Assembly: GCF_008086045.1 (NCBI RefSeq)
Contig: NZ_VSEY01000017.1
Span: 1 to 64,000, forward strand
Source of the DNA: Nonomuraea sp. PA05
GTDB taxonomy: Bacteria; Actinomycetota; Actinomycetes; Streptosporangiales; Streptosporangiaceae
Reading direction: 5' to 3'
Length of the DNA stretch: 64,000 nucleotides
The position numbers and the translations under genes were made by a program. Under the pieces are notes generated by a model. The model was not told the origin of the DNA and searched no databases. It was given only the letters and a program-made list of their open reading frames with translations. Positions 8,594-16,783 of the stretch are shown here, piece by piece; position 1 is the stretch's first letter, and every line of letters begins with the position of its first letter.

Positions 8594-9319
8594 ATGACCG
8601 ACCCCGATCAGACGTCCGCACGCCACCGCCTCGACACTGCTCTCGACGACCTGACCACCGTCTTCGGCGACATGACCGCCCACCCCGACGAGCACAACTG
8701 CGAGTGCCACTGGGGCAGCGCCGAAGAACTCGCCCTGCTCAAGACGGCGGGCGTGGAACTGCACCCCGACCTCCTGCGCCGCACCTGGTGGACCTCCGAC
8801 TGGGACGACAACGCATCGGTGCTGCGCCGCATCCTGCCGCAGCTCGCCTCCGCCCTCGTCACCGGCCAGGTACTGCCCATGATCGGCATGGTGGACGTCG
8901 GCCGCTCACTCACCCGCGCCGACTGGCAGCACTGGCCCGCGGAGCAGACCGACGCGGTCCACAGATTCCTGACCGCGTGGTGGGTCTCCAGCCTCACCAG
9001 CCCCGACGCGGCCGTCCCTGCCCACGAGGTGCTCGAGGCATGCTCCGAGTCCTCCGCCACCCTCGACCCCTGGCTCGCCATCTGGCAGACGCTGCACGAC
9101 CCTCTCGCCGACCAACGACTGACCGAAGCCGTGGCCTACTGGGAGCACGACCTGCTGCAGGACGACCTACCCTGGGACACCTGGCACGACGAACAGGTCG
9201 CCCTGACCATGAGGGCCACGCTGACCGCCTGGCTGGTCGAGCACGCCCCCGAGCGCCTGCGCGCCCACGGCGCACCCGAGCATCTCCTGCACCGGGTACG
9301 ACTGCTCGGCCTCCTATAG
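8594..9319 (+). CDS. Conserved-looking hypothetical protein, helical
   Basis: This 241-residue protein belongs to no family I recognise. It is acidic and tryptophan-rich (WWTSDWDD, DWQHWP, TAWWVSS), predicted mostly helical, and has no signal peptide or membrane segment. Codon third positions are strongly GC, as in neighbouring real genes. The ATG at 8594 is preceded by GCGAGG. It stands alone between degraded regions. A lone CxC (NCECHW, about residue 35) is the only notable motif. Confidence 0.7.
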   Translation: MTDPDQTSARHRLDTALDDLTTVFGDMTAHPDEHNCECHWGSAEELALLKTAGVELHPDLLRRTWWTSDWDDNASVLRRILPQLASALVTGQVLPMIGMVDVGRSLTRADWQHWPAEQTDAVHRFLTAWWVSSLTSPDAAVPAHEVLEACSESSATLDPWLAIWQTLHDPLADQRLTEAVAYWEHDLLQDDLPWDTWHDEQVALTMRATLTAWLVEHAPERLRAHGAPEHLLHRVRLLGLL

Positions 9320-9468
9320 ACAGCCTCGCCCAGCGCGACCAGCCCGTGCCCGGTGTAGGCGGGGCCGTGGTTGCTACCCCGGGCTCCAGAACTGACAAGC
9401 TGGCGGCGGCGAACCGGTCACCCTGACCCGGCGGACAGGCCGTTCTGCTGCCGTTCGAGGCGGCCGCG

Positions 9469-9906
9469 GTGTGGCAGCGCCACCTGGATGAGCAAGACGC
9501 CGCTCAGCAGCGGCACACGCAGGAGAAGGCCACAGGCGAGCGGCTACCCACCGGACGCCGGCAGCCGGTCTGCCCCGGCTGCAAGTCCTCCCTCTTCCAG
9601 CTCACCTACACCGGGCCGGCCATCTACGCCTTGGTCAACACCGCCGATCCGGCCACCAGGGTGCAGGACGTGGTCGTCGACCCCGACCTCGGCCAGCTCG
9701 CCGCCGTGGCGTGGGTGCGTTGCGCATGCCTGGCCGTCCGAAGAAGCCCTGGACCTGCGTCTTTCGGCAGACGCCGAAACACTCTTACCGTGCGACGGTC
9801 GTGCGCCGATGCTGGGACCCGCGACGAGCGTTGCGAGTGCAACGGGCACCACGTCCGGCGGATAAGGCCTGCCTGGCACCGCCACGTAGCAGCGCATGAA
9901 CGTTAA
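9469..9906 (+). CDS. Doubtful hypothetical ORF, possibly frameshifted
   Basis: The first 90 residues look protein-like, with a CPGC pair and a plausible strand-rich stretch around YTGPAIYALVNTADPATR. The C-terminal part is arginine/cysteine-rich and resembles out-of-frame reading. A frame switch near 9715-9725 to the frame reading PGRPKKPWTC would look more natural. There is no good ribosome-binding site. I regard it as a decayed or frameshifted gene of unknown function. Confidence 0.3.
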   Translation: MWQRHLDEQDAAQQRHTQEKATGERLPTGRRQPVCPGCKSSLFQLTYTGPAIYALVNTADPATRVQDVVVDPDLGQLAAVAWVRCACLAVRRSPGPASFGRRRNTLTVRRSCADAGTRDERCECNGHHVRRIRPAWHRHVAAHER

Positions 9907-10015
9907 GGCCGAAGCAACTCCACGCCATAGCGAACAGAGGCGCCGATCAACTGATCGTCATCCAGTCGACCGACACAACAGCAGCGAAGCCTGATCCGCA
10001 GAGAGGAATCAGAAC

Positions 10016-10546
10016 ATGAAGCCGTCCCCAGTAAAGCTGTCCCGAGCCGCCGCGATCGGCGCTGCCGTGCTGCTCGGCCTGGGAGGCGCGGCCGTCACGC
10101 CCACCACGGCACATGCTGCGTCATCGCAGGGCATGTTCCTGGACGGGCCGTTCTACCTCATCAACGCCAACGGCAAGTACCTAGGGGCTGATGGAACGTG
10201 GCTCCGCCTTTACGGCAACGGCGGCGGCAACCGCTACTTCAACACGGTCCCGGACCGGGGCTACGTCACCTTCGAGCACAACGACTCCAAGAAGAACATC
10301 GGCACCGTCTACAACGACACCCACAGCGGTACGCGAGTCTTCCTGGCCAATCCGTCCGGCAGCGGAACCCAGGACTGGAGCGCCGTGCCCTTCGGCGGCG
10401 GAACCGAGTTCTTCGCGCTCCAGAACCTCGCCGCCATCGGCAAGTGCATGGGAATTTCAGGCGGCAGCAGCGGCACCGACATCGCCATCTTCCCTTGCGA
10501 CAGAGCGCCCAACCAGCAGTGGAGACTGCAGCGGGTGCCGCGTTGA
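10016..10546 (+). CDS. Secreted lectin-like protein (ricin-type beta-trefoil-like)
   Basis: The 176-residue product has a Sec signal peptide: charged N-terminus, hydrophobic AAIGAAVLLGLGGAAV, and a likely cleavage site at AHA-A near residue 34. The mature part repeats short strand motifs (FYLINANGKYLG, EFFALQNL, KCMGISGGSSGTDIAIFPC) and ends in NQQWRLQRV, the QxW-type ending common in ricin-type beta-trefoil domains. Carbohydrate binding outside the cell is inferred. The start is supported by GAGAGGAAT upstream. A strong terminator follows, so it is probably monocistronic. A loosely similar protein is encoded at 61826-62401. Confidence 0.75.
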   Translation: MKPSPVKLSRAAAIGAAVLLGLGGAAVTPTTAHAASSQGMFLDGPFYLINANGKYLGADGTWLRLYGNGGGNRYFNTVPDRGYVTFEHNDSKKNIGTVYNDTHSGTRVFLANPSGSGTQDWSAVPFGGGTEFFALQNLAAIGKCMGISGGSSGTDIAIFPCDRAPNQQWRLQRVPR

Positions 10547-10559
10547 CCGTGTCGTAAGA

Positions 10560-10588
10560 GCGCCCCGGACCCCATCGGTCCGGGGCGC
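10560..10588 (+). terminator. Hairpin terminator after the lectin-like gene
   Basis: A perfect 12-bp GC-rich stem (left arm GCGCCCCGGACC, 5-nt loop) begins 14 nt after the stop codon. There is no U-tract, as is common in actinomycetes. Confidence 0.8.
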
Positions 10589-10649
10589 CGGTCGCCACCC
10601 GCGTTCATCGCCGAGGCCAAGCCGTCATCGATCACCGGACGGACCAGCA

Positions 10650-10925
10650 CGGCGACGAACGGCCGGCCATCTGGTCGCTCGGCGAGCAATCATGTCGCGC
10701 TGGAACTTCAGGACAGCGGCCAGGACGGAGACCATCATCTGGTGCCGGGGTCGTCGCTGGCCAGGTCGATCCCGGACAGCAGCCCGGATTCGACGCGCGG
10801 GTGGAGGCCGCGGCGGATGAGCACTGGGCGCAGGGCGAGGATGTCGGCGACGGAGCGGAACAGGCGGGCGAGCTGCCTGCCGACCAGCGTCTCGGGGGAG
10901 GCCGAAAGACGCTTCTCCTCTGACG
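10650..10925 (-). pseudogene. Serine recombinase (resolvase) fragment
   Basis: On the minus strand the frame reading LARLFRSVADILALRPVLIRRG, then ESGLLSGIDLASDDPGTR, resembles the catalytic-domain end of resolvases (LDRLxRSxxDL...RGVxLxSLxEGIDTTTPxGR). One base later, in another frame, MMVSVLAAVLKFQRDMIARR matches the following helix E (VLAAxAEFERDLIxER). The N-terminal catalytic serine region and the C-terminal part are absent, and a frameshift separates the two halves. I read it as a dead recombinase remnant. Confidence 0.6.
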
Positions 10926-11035
10926 GCCACGCACTGATGCTGGAGATTCGCCGGCGCTCGCAACGGCGGTGATGATCAGTGTGGGAGCCGGTCAGGCCCG
11001 AGCAAGCGACGCGGCAACCGTCCGTGACGCCGGAG

Positions 11036-11303
11036 CCATGGCCTCGTCGAACTGTACTGTCGGCATTCCCGCAACTGCACCACGGCCGCTGTTCAAGCGT
11101 TGGGCGGCAATGTGGTGCTCAATCTTCTGACCAGCAACGTGACTCCCTGCCTCTACCGAGTGCGGGACATCAGAAACGACGCGGTAGTTCGGGAAGAGCG
11201 TTTCATCGGAGCGTAGCGCCCCGTTCTCACCGGGCTTTACAGCTGGTACCGCCTAGAACTTCGCGGTTGCCTGCCCGGCTCTTGGGGATACATCGAGGGC
11301 TGA
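11036..11303 (+). pseudogene. Decayed paralog of the small secreted protein at 45329-45721
   Basis: In one frame from about 11070 to the TGA at 11301 the translation contains NCTTAAVQALGGNVVLNLL, TPCLYRVRDIRND and TGLYSWYRLELRGC. These align with DCNTAAVEAGDGVVW, APCHYYVRDTRNS and TGLYSWYRLELRWC of the protein at 45329-45721. A TAG at 11214 interrupts the frame, and the first cysteine segment (SSNCTVGIPA) is in a different frame. No signal peptide remains. It is a dead copy of an uncharacterised secreted family. Confidence 0.75.
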
Positions 11304-11582
11304 AGGTGAGTCCCGCGGCGACATGCCCGCAGCGATGGTCGAGTCGGCGAGGCCTGCGGCGGCGTCGTACACGTCCCGAATGACTGGTTCGGGCACGAAG
11401 CGCCCGAACCCCGGCACCTGACGGATCCGCGCCGCCAGGGCGCGTCGTCCGTGGATGCATCGAGGTGATCCTCGGTGACGCCTGGCCTGTCCGGCCAGGA
11501 TCCCGGCCAAACAGGCCAGGCGGGTGCGGCGGGCCTCTCCACCTGCGCGCCGCGTGGCAGCCCCATCGTGGACGCAAGCTGT
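11304..11582. other. No supported gene
   Basis: Only short open frames are present. One on the minus strand reads IRQVPGFGRFVPEPVIRDVYDAAAGLADS and looks protein-like, but it has no start, ribosome-binding site or recognisable family. Confidence 0.4.
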
Positions 11583-12491
11583 TCAACGAAGATCGGGGAT
11601 GCGTTCGCCATCCTTCGCCGGGCGCTGGGCCGGTGATGAAGCCGGCCACGCAACGTCGTCGACCGCGAGCCACGGCGCGACGGCCAGGGCCGCGGGCGTG
11701 AGCCCGGCGAACGTCGCAACCTCCCGGTGCAGGTGGGACTGGTCGACGTAGCCGCTCTCGGCGGCGACGCGGGCGGCGGCGTGACCCGCCGCGATCAGAT
11801 GGGCGGCGTGGTCGAAGCGCACCAGCCGGGCGGCGCGTTTGGGCGTGATGCCGAGCTGGGCCCGGAAGCGGGACCACAGGCGCTTGCGGCTCCAGCCGAC
11901 CTCGTCCGCCAGGCCGTCGACCCGCACCCGCCCCCGCCCGCCGAACGTCCGCCGCCAGGCGTGGGCGACCTCGGGGTCGACCGGCGGGTGGGCGCCCAGC
12001 CGCCGGCCCAGGATGTCCGCCGCGATCGCGAAGCGTTCGTCCCACGACGCGGCGGCGCGCAGCCTGTCCTCGGCCTGCCCGGCGTCGCGGCCCCAGACGT
12101 CCTCGAGGGCTGCCACCGTCCCGCTGAGCTCGGCCGATGCGCCGAACAACGTGGCCGCCGCGACCGGCTCCAGCCGGATCTGGAGCAGCTCGCCGGCTCC
12201 CCGGCCGGTCGCCCGGAGGTCGCCGGGCAGGAGCCCGACGACGACACTGCCGTGCTCGTGCCGGCCATGGGTTTCGTAGGCGACGCCGGCTCCCTCGCTC
12301 AGATCGACGAGCAGGGTGACGGACGGGTACGCGACCATGGAGATGTCCACCGAGGCCGGGGCGCGGTGGCGGAACCCGGCCATGCTGACTCCCGGCAGCC
12401 CAACCGACGGGCTCGGGATCGCGACGTCCACCCATGCCCGGCCAGGTGACGTCCCAGTCGGCAACACTTGGCCAGTCCGGGCATCAGGCAT
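11583..12491 (-). CDS. AraC-family transcriptional regulator
   Basis: This 302-residue protein has a ligand-sensing N-terminal part and a C-terminal double helix-turn-helix of the AraC/XylS type (about residues 190-275). The first helix region includes VDGLADEVGWSRKRLWSRFRAQLGITPKRAARLVRF, and the second AARVAAESGYVDQSHLHREVATFAGLTP. Its start overlaps the end of the upstream alpha/beta hydrolase by 8 nt, so the two are co-transcribed and coupled. It probably regulates that hydrolase or itself in response to a small molecule. Confidence 0.87.
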   Translation of the reverse strand: MPDARTGQVLPTGTSPGRAWVDVAIPSPSVGLPGVSMAGFRHRAPASVDISMVAYPSVTLLVDLSEGAGVAYETHGRHEHGSVVVGLLPGDLRATGRGAGELLQIRLEPVAAATLFGASAELSGTVAALEDVWGRDAGQAEDRLRAAASWDERFAIAADILGRRLGAHPPVDPEVAHAWRRTFGGRGRVRVDGLADEVGWSRKRLWSRFRAQLGITPKRAARLVRFDHAAHLIAAGHAAARVAAESGYVDQSHLHREVATFAGLTPAALAVAPWLAVDDVAWPASSPAQRPAKDGERIPDLR

Positions 12492-13311
12492 TGCGGATGG
12501 TCGACGGCCCCGTTGCCGTGAAGCTCAGCAGCAGTTCGCCAACCGTCTCGGGCGCTTCCAGCATGGGCAGGTGCCCGACGCCGGGCAGCAGCACGACCCG
12601 GGCGTCCGGCACCGCGTCGTAGCGGTGCGCCGAGGACGGCTCCCAGCGGGGGTCGGCAGCACCGAAGATCACCTGTACGGGGAGGCCGAGGGCGGCCAGA
12701 CGCTCGGGCACGCTCCGTTCGGCGATGTAGGCGGTGTTGCGGTGCAGCACCGTCCGCATCATGCGGTAGGTGATGCCCTGTACGTCGGCGACCACGTCGT
12801 CCGGGAGATCCACCGGGCGGACGGCCGTCGCGCTGATCCCCTTGCGGATCATCGCGTCCGAACGCCTCGGCCACAGGAGCGGGCCCAGCGGCGGGGCCAG
12901 CAGGAGCCGAAGGATGAACGGCTGCCGGAGGAGCGCATCCGGGCTCGGGCCGCTACTGATCAACGCAAGCGAACCGACGAGGTCGGAACGTTGCTCGGCG
13001 AGTGCGGTGGCGACGTAGCCGCCGCTGGAGTGCCCGGCCACGGCGACGTGACGAAGGCCGAGGCCGTCCAGCAGCGCCGCCACCTGGCCCGCTTGCGCGG
13101 GCACGTCATACGACGGCGCGGGCGGGGACTGGCCGCAACCCGGCAGGTCGACCCGGATGACGTGATGGTGGCCGGCCAGTGCCGGGACCACCGGACCCCA
13201 GAAGGCGCCCGAGGCCCCCGATCCGTGGATGAGCAGCAACGGCGGCGCCTGCCGCGGGCCGTCATGGACCACGTGCATCCCATGCGAGTGCTCAATGTCG
13301 TATTCACTCAT
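12484..13311 (-). CDS. Alpha/beta hydrolase
   Basis: This 275-residue alpha/beta-hydrolase shows LLLIHGSGASGAFWGPV (oxyanion hole), the nucleophile elbow AGHSSGGYVA, the acid in IFGAADPRWEP and the histidine in GVGHLPMLE. I chose the ATG at 13311, where the domain begins; the frame extends to 13392 without added similarity. It lacks a signal peptide and is cytoplasmic. The substrate is unknown; ester or C-C bond hydrolases share this architecture. It forms a coupled pair with the AraC regulator. Confidence 0.85.
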   Translation of the reverse strand: MSEYDIEHSHGMHVVHDGPRQAPPLLLIHGSGASGAFWGPVVPALAGHHHVIRVDLPGCGQSPPAPSYDVPAQAGQVAALLDGLGLRHVAVAGHSSGGYVATALAEQRSDLVGSLALISSGPSPDALLRQPFILRLLLAPPLGPLLWPRRSDAMIRKGISATAVRPVDLPDDVVADVQGITYRMMRTVLHRNTAYIAERSVPERLAALGLPVQVIFGAADPRWEPSSAHRYDAVPDARVVLLPGVGHLPMLEAPETVGELLLSFTATGPSTIRNA

Positions 13312-13431
13312 GCGGAGACTCTGCACGGGCGACCGGCTGTCGGTCTTGGACAAATGTTCCCGCAAAGATGAAACCCGGGCGGTCGTCACCATGCCGGCTT
13401 GACGTAGGCCCGGTCTGGTGAGCTCGCCTAT

Positions 13432-13720
13432 TCAACTGTCGTCGGTTCTCAGCTGAGGCAGGGGCCGAGGTGACTGAGAGTGGTCGCCCGGAGCGTATCG
13501 GCTGTAGGTGATTCCGATGAGGGCGGCAATTCGGGTTGCGGTGCCGGGGTGGTAGTTCAGGGCGTCAGCGACAACAGGGGCTGGGCTTTCGCGGATGTGC
13601 TGGCGGATGGCGGCTCCTCGACTGGCGGTGGTGGGGATACCCATGCTGGTGATCTGGCCGGCGAGGAACTCGTGGCGGAGGGCCTGGCCGGGGCGGCGTC
13701 CGGGAAACAGCCAGCGCGAG
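13432..13720 (-). pseudogene. Tyrosine recombinase C-terminal fragment
   Basis: The minus-strand frame contains SRWLFPGRRPGQALRHEFL, then GIPTTASRGAAIRQHIRESPAPVVADALNYHPGTATRIA, and SRYAPGDH near the end. This matches the C-terminus of an integrase-like protein frequent in actinomycetes, where RxxAL..L....PAPVVADxLGYxxxTxxR precedes the final YAPGDH. The N-terminal two thirds, including the catalytic arginine, are missing. It is a truncated relic abutting the rsgA promoter. Confidence 0.65.
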
Positions 13721-13804
13721 TCGACGCAGAGGTTCACAGAAGATGCTACGGTTGCTGTTGAAGTGGCGAACAGGCCCATTCTTGGAGATCGGAGGAGATG
13801 CGCG

Positions 13805-13873
13805 ATGACGGTCGTGGTGACCACCGCTGTGTGCGGTGCCCGACTCGTTCGCATCTCTCGGGTCTCGGCCTGA
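13805..13873 (+). CDS. Putative 22-residue leader peptide upstream of rsgA
   Basis: A short ORF starts at ATG 13805, 7 nt after a very strong GGAGGAG, and ends at TGA 13871-13873. It begins MTVVVTTAVCGARLVRIS and contains one cysteine and several arginines. It lies 85 nt upstream of the presumed rsgA start, with a hairpin between. The strong translation signal on so short an ORF suggests a regulatory leader whose translation controls rsgA expression. Confidence 0.6.
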   Translation: MTVVVTTAVCGARLVRISRVSA

Positions 13874-13931
13874 CCTTTCCTCTGCCAGCCTCCCCTCTGC
13901 GGGAGTGGTTCCGGCACGTCTGACGTCCGGC

Positions 13932-13953
13932 GAGACCCCCTTTCAAGGGTCTC
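13932..13953 (+). promoter_or_regulatory. Hairpin that would mask the rsgA ribosome-binding site
   Basis: GAGACCC (13932-13938) pairs with GGGTCTC (13947-13953). The downstream arm carries most of AAGGG (13945-13949), the only Shine-Dalgarno-like sequence near the TTG at 13959. When formed, the stem would block initiation. It lies after the leader ORF, an arrangement used in translation attenuation. Confidence 0.5.
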
Positions 13954-13958
13954 TTCAA

Positions 13959-15074
13959 TTGTTTCACCAACACGCTTCACACCCATCTGCTCTCTCCCAT
14001 TTTTCGCGCGTCCTGACCTTGGCCGACTACGGCTGGGACACGGAGCGTGAGCGGTCCTTCGGTCCGTCGCGGGCCGGGGGACTGGTGCCGGGCCGCGTCG
14101 TGCGGGCCGAGCGCGGTCTCTGCGACGTCGTCGCCGAGACCGGCCCCGTCCGCGCGATGGTCCTCCTCTCCCCGGGCGCCGGTGATCGGCTGACGCCGTG
14201 CACCGGCGACTGGGTGGCCGTCCGGCCGGCCGGCGCAGCGACCTCCGCCACCGTGGTGGAGGTGCTGGAGCGCCGGACCGCCGTGGTCCGCTCCACCTCT
14301 TCGCGCACCTCCCGAGCCCAGGTACTGGCCGCGAACGTCGACACCGTGGCGGTGGCCGTCTCCCTCGCCGACCCGCTCAAGCTCGGCCGGATCGAGCGGA
14401 TGCTCACCCTGGCATGGGAAAGCGGCGCCACGCCCGTGGTGATGCTCACCAAGGCCGACCGGTCCGCCGACCCCGCCTCGGCGGCGTCCGAGGTGGCCCA
14501 GGCGGCCCCGGGCGTGGAGGTGCTGGTTACCAGCGCCACCACCGGCGAGGGCCTGGACGTCCTGGCTGCCGTCCTGTCAGGCACGGTCGTCCTGCTCGGG
14601 CCCTCGGGCGCGGGCAAGTCCACCCTCGGTAACCGCCTGCTGGGCGAGGACCTCCTGGCCACCGGCGCGGTGCGCGGCAGCGACGGCAAGGGCCGGCACA
14701 CCACCGCGTGGCGCGAACTGGTGCCGCTGCCCCATGGCGGAGTCCTGCTGGACACCCCGGGCCTGCGCGGCGTCGGTCTGCACGACGCCGACGACGGCCT
14801 GGAGCACACCTTCGCCGAGATCACCGAGCTGGCCCGAGACTGCCGTTTCGGGGACTGCGCTCACAGCACCGAACCGGGCTGCGCCGTGCTGGCCGCCGTC
14901 GAGGACGGCCGCCTCACCCAGCGGCGCCTCGACAGCTATCACCGGCTCCAGCGCGAGAACGCCTACGCCGCCTCCCGCACCGACGCGCGGCTGCGCGCCG
15001 AGCTGGAACGGCCCCTGAAGCAGATCTCGCGACAGGTGCGCGCACTCAAGCAGTCCTCCCACTTCAAGGCATGA
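13959..15074 (+). CDS. rsgA: Ribosome small subunit-dependent GTPase A
   Basis: This is a circularly permuted GTPase that acts in late 30S maturation. The motif order is G4 (LTKAD) then G1 (GPSGAGKST) then G3 (DTPG), followed by the zinc-binding knuckle region around CRFGDCAHSTEPGCAV. An N-terminal OB-fold (GRVVRAERGLCDVV...GDWVAV) precedes them. The start is uncertain: TTG 13959 gives 371 residues, with AAGGG upstream; the frame is open from 13836, and homology begins near LADYGWD (about 14022). Actinomycetes often carry a divergent second rsgA like this. It overlaps the following methyltransferase region. Confidence 0.88.
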   Translation: MFHQHASHPSALSHFSRVLTLADYGWDTERERSFGPSRAGGLVPGRVVRAERGLCDVVAETGPVRAMVLLSPGAGDRLTPCTGDWVAVRPAGAATSATVVEVLERRTAVVRSTSSRTSRAQVLAANVDTVAVAVSLADPLKLGRIERMLTLAWESGATPVVMLTKADRSADPASAASEVAQAAPGVEVLVTSATTGEGLDVLAAVLSGTVVLLGPSGAGKSTLGNRLLGEDLLATGAVRGSDGKGRHTTAWRELVPLPHGGVLLDTPGLRGVGLHDADDGLEHTFAEITELARDCRFGDCAHSTEPGCAVLAAVEDGRLTQRRLDSYHRLQRENAYAASRTDARLRAELERPLKQISRQVRALKQSSHFKA

Positions 15075-15091
15075 CGGAAAGGAATCAGGTC

Positions 15092-15838
15092 ATGGACCTT
15101 CCCCGCATCTTCACCATCCGCGAGAGCAACCACCGCATCCACAACCCGCTGACCGCGGACAAGTTCGCCACCCTGGGCGAATCCCTCCGCCTCCCCACTG
15201 GGACCCGGGTACTCGACCTGGCCAGCGGCTCGGGCGAAATGCTCTGCACCTGGGCCCGCGACCTGGGCTTCACCGGCACCGGGGTCGACATCAGCACGCT
15301 CTTCACCGAGCAAGCCCGGGCCCGCGCCGCCGAACTCGGCGTCGCCGACCAGGTCGAGTTCCTCCACGGTGACGCCGCCGGCCACGTCGCCGACCAGCCG
15401 GTCGATCTGGCCGCCTGCGTCGGCGCCACCTGGATCGGCAACGGCGTCGCCGGAACGACCCAACTGCTCCAGCGCAGCCTCCGCCCGGGAGGAATGATGC
15501 TGATCGGCGAACCCTTCTGGCGGCAGACCCCGCCGGACGAGGAGACCGCCAAGGCATGCCACGCCACCTCCATCGCCGACTTCCTGCTCCTCCCCGCTCT
15601 GATCGAGCAGTTCCAGGAACTCGGGTACGACGTCGTGGAAATGATGCTGGCCGACCAGAACAGCTGGGACCGCTACGCCGCGGCTCAGTGGCTCAGCATG
15701 CGCCGCTGGCTCGATGAGAACCCGGACGACGAACTCGCTCCCGACGTACGGGAAGAACTCACCACCGAGCCCGCCCACTACGCCCGTTACGGGCGTGAGT
15801 ACCTGAGCTGGGGCGTCTTCGCCCTCATGAAGCGCTGA
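15092..15838 (+). CDS. Class I SAM-dependent methyltransferase
   Basis: This 248-residue methyltransferase has motif I VLDLASGSGEMLC (about residue 40), the acidic motif GTGVDIS after it, HGDAAGHV (motif II region) and LRPGGMMLIGEPFW (post-motif III). GGAAAGGA precedes ATG 15092. An in-frame ATG at 15071 overlapping the rsgA stop is an alternative. Similar proteins are annotated only as methyltransferases of unknown substrate. Coupling to rsgA suggests a substrate in translation or a shared stress response, but this is inference. Confidence 0.85.
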   Translation: MDLPRIFTIRESNHRIHNPLTADKFATLGESLRLPTGTRVLDLASGSGEMLCTWARDLGFTGTGVDISTLFTEQARARAAELGVADQVEFLHGDAAGHVADQPVDLAACVGATWIGNGVAGTTQLLQRSLRPGGMMLIGEPFWRQTPPDEETAKACHATSIADFLLLPALIEQFQELGYDVVEMMLADQNSWDRYAAAQWLSMRRWLDENPDDELAPDVREELTTEPAHYARYGREYLSWGVFALMKR

Positions 15839-15845
15839 CAACCCC

Positions 15846-15893
15846 GTCCCGGGTGGGCCCAGACGTCAAACCGTTCTGGGCCCCACCCGGGAC
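15846..15893 (+). terminator. Strong hairpin terminator after the methyltransferase
   Basis: Arms of 18 and 19 nt (GTCCCGGGTGGGCCCAGA and its complement with one bulged C) flank an 11-nt loop, starting 8 nt after the stop. Confidence 0.85.
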
Positions 15894-16181
15894 CCTTCAT
15901 CACCACGGCGCTCAAGCCGACGGCAAGGGCGAGCCGACACCCTCCGCCTCCGTGCAGGCCCTGACCTTCTTCCGGACCGGCGCAGCGCCGCGGATCCATC
16001 TGATGACCGGAGTCCCGGTGGCTGAGAACTTCGAATTGTCCTGGTCTTTCAAGGCCACCACTCACTCTTCGTCGATTGCATCTGATGCGAGATATCCGCA
16101 TCCCCTGCGAGCGTGCAGGTCAAAGACGCGATCGGCATATCCGTCCCCACGGGCACCCCTGATCTTATTACTCTAAGAAAT
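15894..16181. other. No supported gene
   Basis: No open frame here has recognisable similarity or translation signals. GC content drops toward 16181, next to the integrase remnant. Confidence 0.5.
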
Positions 16182-16770
16182 TCACTGCAGTCCCTTTAAT
16201 GGCGGCAGTTGTAGCAATGCAAAAATTTCCAACGAAGTAGCACGGCGTTCGAGTTCGGCGCGCTTGTGGCCGGAGGCTTGGGAGAGCTGGAAGGCGAAGG
16301 CGTGGCGGGCGTCGTGCGGGCGCAGGGTGCCGAGCTTGCGGTCGGGGGTCTGGGCATCGTGCAGGCGGCCGATCTCGGCGACGACGGTGTTGATCGAGCG
16401 GGGCGAGAGGCGGCCGTCGGGGCGGCGGGCACCGATCGAGGCGGCCGACAGCAGCAGCGCGGCCGGGCCGGTGCTGGCGGCGGCGTCGCCGGGCCGCTCG
16501 TGTTCGAGGTAGTCGGCCAGGGCGTGGCGGGCGTCGCGGCCGACAAAGACGGCGCGGCCCTTACCGCGTACTTCGGTCAGACGCGCCTTCTTGGCCTGCC
16601 GCAGCCCGTCGACCTCGGCCGGCTCCAACTGGTCAAGGTCCAGGCCGACCAGCTCGGCGCGGCGCAGCCCGGTGCCGAACAGCGGGTAGATGATGGCACG
16701 GTCGCGTAGCGGGCGGGCTGGTTCCTGAAAGGAACTGGCGGCCCTGGGAAGAGGTGACGGGCGTTGGCCA
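16182..16770 (-). pseudogene. Tyrosine recombinase/phage-type integrase, truncated
   Basis: The frame contains RDRAIIYPLFGTGLRRAELVGLDLDQL, with the catalytic arginine in GLRRAEL, then GKGRAVFVGRDARHALADYL and the second catalytic box LRPHDARHAFAFQL (HxxR). The match stops around GHKRAELERR; the nucleophilic tyrosine and final helix are replaced by unrelated sequence, and the N-terminal SAM-like domain is absent. It is a remnant of an integrase, unlikely to be active. Confidence 0.75.
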
Positions 16771-16783
16771 TCCGAAGTTCTGG

